From an uncultured Bacilli bacterium (GTDB lineage: Bacteria; Bacillota_I; Bacilli_A; RF39; UBA660), in NCBI GenBank assembly GCA_934122275.1, contig CAKOWI010000014.1:1-16545 (forward strand): DNA of 16,545 nucleotides, read 5' to 3'. Shown here piece after piece: positions 14,061 through 16,545 of the stretch. The notes under the pieces were generated by a model, which saw only the letters and a list, made by a program, of their open reading frames with translations, was not told the DNA's origin and did not search any database. The stretch's first letter is position 1, and each line of letters begins with the position of its first letter. The translations under genes were made by a program, and so were the position numbers.

Positions 14061-15092
14061 CTATCTCTCACTTTCATAAGTTTGTTCACTTCTAAGTTGT
14101 CCACATGCTGCAGAAACTTTTCTACCAAACTCTCTTCTTATTGTTACATTTATATTATTCTCTTTTAATATATCATAAAATCTATCAATTGTCACCTTAG
14201 TACTTGCTTTATATTCAATATGACTAGTTTCATTATATGGTATTAAATTAACATAGCAATTAATACCTTTCAATAAATCACATAACTCATAAGCACATTT
14301 TTCACTATCATTAACATCTTTTAATAATATATATTCAAACGTAACTCTTCTATTAGTAACAGATATATATTTTTTCACCTCATTTATTACATCATTTATT
14401 TTATATACTTTGTTAATAGGCATTATCCTATTTCTTAATTCATCATTTGGTGCATGAAGACTTATAGCAAGATTAACCCCAGTTTTTTCTTTAGTAAACT
14501 CCCTTATTTTTGGTACAATACCACAAGTAGAAACAGTAATATGTCTTATACCAATATTTATTCCTTTAGGAGCATTTATTATATTAATGAATTTCATAGT
14601 ATTATCATAATTATCAAATGGTTCACCTATTCCCATTAAAACAACGTGACTTATTCTCATCTTTATATCTTCTTCAACAGCAAGTATTTGCATAACAAGC
14701 TCACTTGCTAATAAATTTCTTTGTTTTTTTAATCTACCACTTTCACAGAATTTACATCCCATGTTGCATCCAACTTCAGTTGAAACACAAATACTATTTC
14801 CATAATCATGATTCATTAAAACAGCTTCTATAGTCTTTCCGTCGTATAATTTAAATAGATATTTTTTAACATCTACATCTTCTTGTTTTTTTAATATTTC
14901 TAATTTTCCTATAGAAAAATTTTCCTTTAAATGAATAATTAAATTCTTTTTAATATTAGTCATCTCATCAAAAGATTTAACTCTTTTTACATAAAGCCAG
15001 TCAAACACTTGCCCTGCTCTATACTTTGTTTCTCCAATCTCTTCAAAATACTTTTCTAAATCATTTAAAGTATAATTATAAATACTATTCAT
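14061..15092 (-). CDS. rlmN: Dual-specificity 23S rRNA/tRNA adenine-C2 methyltransferase RlmN
   Basis: The 343-residue radical SAM enzyme methylates C2 of A2503 in 23S rRNA and of A37 in some tRNAs. The 4Fe-4S cluster motif CNMGCKFC has Cys109, Cys113 and Cys116. It is followed by LMGIGEPFDNYD (152-163), which matches the family's GEP SAM-binding segment. The methyl-carrying Cys330 lies in SAACGQLR near the end. The N-terminal RNA-binding helices include YRAGQVFDWLY. The sequence CESGRLKKQRNLLASEL after the cluster is usual for low-GC Gram-positive RlmN. RlmN and not Cfr is favoured by the prpC/prkC context, though Cfr shares the same motifs. The ATG follows AAGGAG. First gene of the five-gene operon. 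Confidence 0.95.
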   Translation of the reverse strand: MNSIYNYTLNDLEKYFEEIGETKYRAGQVFDWLYVKRVKSFDEMTNIKKNLIIHLKENFSIGKLEILKKQEDVDVKKYLFKLYDGKTIEAVLMNHDYGNSICVSTEVGCNMGCKFCESGRLKKQRNLLASELVMQILAVEEDIKMRISHVVLMGIGEPFDNYDNTMKFINIINAPKGINIGIRHITVSTCGIVPKIREFTKEKTGVNLAISLHAPNDELRNRIMPINKVYKINDVINEVKKYISVTNRRVTFEYILLKDVNDSEKCAYELCDLLKGINCYVNLIPYNETSHIEYKASTKVTIDRFYDILKENNINVTIRREFGRKVSAACGQLRSEQTYESER

Positions 15093-15114
15093 ATAAATCT
15101 CCTTAACTTAAAAT

Positions 15115-15123
15115 ATTATACCA
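15115..15123 (-). promoter_or_regulatory. Extended -10 promoter of the rlmN-prpC-prkC-rsgA-rpe operon
   Basis: On the minus strand TGG then TATAAT gives a TGn extended -10 with a perfect hexamer; the -35 region is only T-rich. It lies just after the preceding terminator and about 15 bases before the rlmN ribosome binding site. Confidence 0.7.
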
Positions 15124-15131
15124 ATAAAAGC

Positions 15132-15168
15132 AAAAAATAAAAAGACAATGTAGATAATTTACATTGTA
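15132..15168 (-). terminator. Terminator after the 15214-16023 gene
   Basis: ACAATGTA, a seven-base loop and TACATTGT make an 8-bp stem, followed on the minus strand by CTTTTTATTTTTT. It insulates the rlmN operon from the gene upstream. Confidence 0.82.
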
Positions 15169-15213
15169 TTATTGTTTTTTTTACCATCAAGCTCGCTTGC
15201 TATAAAAAAGTTA

Positions 15214-16023
15214 CTACCCATCAGGATCTAATGAAGGATCATCATCATCCAAATTATTATTTGTAAATCCATTATCATATAGATGATTTTTTTCAATAAC
15301 TCCTACATAACATAGATCCTTATAAAAATTTGCTAAATTTACACTCCCTGAAAAATTACTTATTATACTTCTAACAAAGTCTTTAGAAAATGATCTTTTA
15401 ACAAAATTAAAGGTATCACCATTAAAATAATCATTTATTATTTTAAGTGCAAAACTATATATAAGATGATTATTATTAAACTTGGTTTTTAATATAACAT
15501 TAGGCTCTGATGAATTATATGTAAACGTTTTTAAACTATATTTTTCTTTTATTTCATTTTCATAGTCAGAGTTAGAATACTTTTTTTCAACTAATCTTTG
15601 TGAAACAAACTGTGAAACAAATTTATCCATCATAAATAAACCATTTTGTAAATTCAAACCATTTATAAAAGGATCCACTTTATAAAAAGTGTCATACAAA
15701 TCTTTTGATATATAGCTACGCATTAATTTATTAATGCTTATTTTATCTTTTACAAATAAAGATTTATGAAAAGAATTTAGATAACTAGTAAACCCTTCAA
15801 AAATAAATTCATCTATATTCCAAGATTCAAAATTAGAACATAAATCATCATTAATATATATAGTATTTTTATTATCATAATAATATGGTAACTTTAATTT
15901 ATTATCAACAACCAAATTAATATTATTTAGTTCTTTTAAGATATTATGCTTTTCAGCTTCTAAAATAAAGCCACATTTAACTAATAAATTAACATAAGTT
16001 TCGGTATAATTCTTCAAATCCAA
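15214..16023 (-). CDS. Uncharacterised protein with acidic C-terminal tail, TTG start
   Basis: I do not recognise this 269-residue product. It has no signal peptide or membrane helix and is rich in Asn, Lys, Phe and Tyr. A segment at about residues 71-81 (DEFIFEGFTSYL) vaguely recalls the 'DEGLTEYL' region that follows the zinc-binding helix in some gluzincin-like peptidases, but no HExxH motif is present, so I give no enzymatic call. The C-terminus is strongly acidic (LDDDDPSLDPDG). The start is the TTG at 16023, five bases after AGGTGA. An in-frame GTG at 16032 lies inside that site and only about two bases from the predicted transcript start. It is monocistronic, with its own strong promoter and terminator. 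Possibly a lineage-specific gene. Confidence 0.78.
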   Translation of the reverse strand: MDLKNYTETYVNLLVKCGFILEAEKHNILKELNNINLVVDNKLKLPYYYDNKNTIYINDDLCSNFESWNIDEFIFEGFTSYLNSFHKSLFVKDKISINKLMRSYISKDLYDTFYKVDPFINGLNLQNGLFMMDKFVSQFVSQRLVEKKYSNSDYENEIKEKYSLKTFTYNSSEPNVILKTKFNNNHLIYSFALKIINDYFNGDTFNFVKRSFSKDFVRSIISNFSGSVNLANFYKDLCYVGVIEKNHLYDNGFTNNNLDDDDPSLDPDG

Positions 16024-16040
16024 TTTAATCACCTAACTTA

Positions 16041-16068
16041 ATTATATATTAAAATCTTCAATTGTCAA
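16041..16068 (-). promoter_or_regulatory. Promoter of the 15214-16023 gene
   Basis: A perfect TTGACA (16063-16068) and a perfect TATAAT (16041-16046) are 16 bases apart on the minus strand. Transcription would begin near 16034, leaving a leader of about 11 bases. Confidence 0.85.
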
Positions 16069-16079
16069 TTTAATGGAAA

Positions 16080-16104
16080 ACAAAAAATAACCCTAATGGC
16101 TATT
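16080..16104 (-). terminator. Terminator of the 16093-16323 gene
   Basis: AATAGCC, loop ATTAG and GGTTATT (one G-U pair) are followed by a short T run on the minus strand. The stop codon is inside the loop. Confidence 0.7.
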
Positions 16105-16323
16105 TACTTTATATGATATTTTATAACTTTTAACATTATTTTTTATAACATTTAAATTATCATATGTTATTCCAACAAATTCATCTTCCATGACCAAATT
16201 ATCTGCTTTTACTTTATTGGCATTGTAATAATTTACTAAATCAACACATGATGTCTTATATAAAATATCTTGATATTCATCAAAGTTATCTTTTTTAATG
16301 TTTAAATCATTTAAATTATTCAT
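16093..16323 (-). CDS. Uncharacterised 76-residue protein
   Basis: The product starts MNNLNDLNIKKDNFDEYQD and is rich in Asn, Asp, Lys and Tyr, with no membrane segment or signal peptide. I recognise no family. The second half (EFVGITYDNLNVIKNNVKSY) looks like alternating beta strands. Start choice: GGAGG is followed by an ATG only two bases away that stops after four codons (ATGACTGATGAATAA); the ATG at 16323, eight bases after GGAGG, opens the long frame. It is the only gene between its own promoter and terminator. Both the strong binding site and the flanking signals argue that it is real. Confidence 0.72.
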   Translation of the reverse strand: MNNLNDLNIKKDNFDEYQDILYKTSCVDLVNYYNANKVKADNLVMEDEFVGITYDNLNVIKNNVKSYKISYKVNSH

Positions 16324-16382
16324 CAGTCATTCCTCCTTTGCTTATATATAATATGATATTCTAATACAAATATTCGTCGAAA

Positions 16383-16421
16383 TTTATCGCATAAAAAAAG
16401 CGATAAAATTAATTTTATCAC
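16383..16421 (-). terminator. Terminator with an overlapping alternative hairpin
   Basis: On the minus strand GTGATAAAAT (16412-16421) pairs with ATTTTATCGC (16400-16409) and is followed by seven T, a typical terminator for transcription entering from the right edge. The right arm can also pair with GCGATAAA (16383-16390), putting the T run in the loop. Confidence 0.65.
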
Positions 16422-16439
16422 TTTTTCTTAAAATGTCAA
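16412..16439 (-). promoter_or_regulatory. Candidate promoter for the 76-residue gene
   Basis: A perfect TTGACA (16434-16439) and TAAAAT (16412-16417) are 16 bases apart, with TGA before the -10 (extended -10). The -10 is inside the left arm of the terminator hairpin, so transcripts would start near 16405 with a leader of about 80 bases. Confidence 0.65.
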
Positions 16440-16449
16440 GCACATTTTT

Positions 16450-16545
16450 TTACCATGTCCTTAAATTCTGTAGTGTTACAATTGATGTGACACCATTTCT
16501 ATATACAAAAAGCGATAGATACTTTAAAATAGTTATTGCAAAATC
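16450..16545 (-). CDS. Possible C-terminal fragment of a gene beyond the right edge
   Basis: One minus-strand frame is open from the window edge for 31 codons to a TAA at 16450-16452, encoding the end of a protein (visible part starts DFAITILKYLSLFVYR and ends LQNLRTW). The other two minus-strand frames are stopped. A terminator hairpin follows about 30 bases later, which is what one expects after a gene. The fragment is too short to recognise, and an open frame of this length could be chance. Confidence 0.35.
   Translation of the reverse strand, partial: DFAITILKYLSLFVYRNGVTSIVTLQNLRTW

Noticed and set aside
14060..14128. Longer prpC starting inside rlmN
   Set aside because: The extra 23 residues are out-of-frame rlmN sequence. 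The ATG at 14059 gives the conserved PP2C N-terminus.

Overview
The window comes from an AT-rich (roughly a quarter G+C by eye) low-GC Gram-positive bacterium of the Bacilli/Mollicutes-related part of the Firmicutes. Three things support this. The order rlmN-prpC-prkC-rsgA-rpe is the one known from Bacillus-type genomes, infC-rpmI-rplT sits behind a structured leader, and nearly every start has a strong GGAGG-type ribosome binding site. TGG encodes Trp and TGA is used as a stop (end of prpC), so this is the standard bacterial code and not the Mycoplasma UGA=Trp code. I cannot name the genus.

Layout, left to right. Bases 1-2240 hold two minus-strand genes: a membrane-anchored clostripain-type (C11) cysteine peptidase and, downstream of it, the start of a protein with an Asn/Gln-rich N-terminus built on 42-bp repeats, cut by the window edge. 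Bases 2358-4286 hold htpG (Hsp90) under a near-consensus promoter overlapped by a CIRCE-like HrcA operator. Bases 4327-5754 hold a minus-strand cluster of a small membrane protein, a divergent YjbA/UPF0736-like protein and a lipoprotein. Divergent from it runs uppP (undecaprenyl-pyrophosphate phosphatase). A 40-residue membrane protein (6636-6758) overlaps the uppP stop tail to tail. Bases 6812-9289 carry the translation operon infC-rpmI-rplT followed by holA. Its leader can fold either into a terminator or into a competing antiterminator, infC appears to start with AUA, and the L20 protein carries an extra C-terminal Rho_N-like domain.

Divergent from infC is a small kinase-fold phosphotransferase (9359-10081), which ends in a palindrome shared with rpe. 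Bases 10088-15123 form a tightly packed minus-strand operon rlmN, prpC, prkC, rsgA, rpe with 1-4 nt overlaps or gaps. It couples rRNA modification and 30S maturation (RlmN, RsgA), a PASTA Ser/Thr kinase with its PP2C phosphatase, and pentose-phosphate metabolism. The right end holds two unrecognised minus-strand genes, each with its own promoter, and a possible C-terminal fragment of a further gene at the edge.

Most promising observations: the AUA start of infC together with its attenuator leader, the L20-Rho_N fusion, the CIRCE-like operator on htpG, and a promoter interlocked with a terminator at 16383-16439. I found no mobile element, CRISPR array, tRNA or rRNA.
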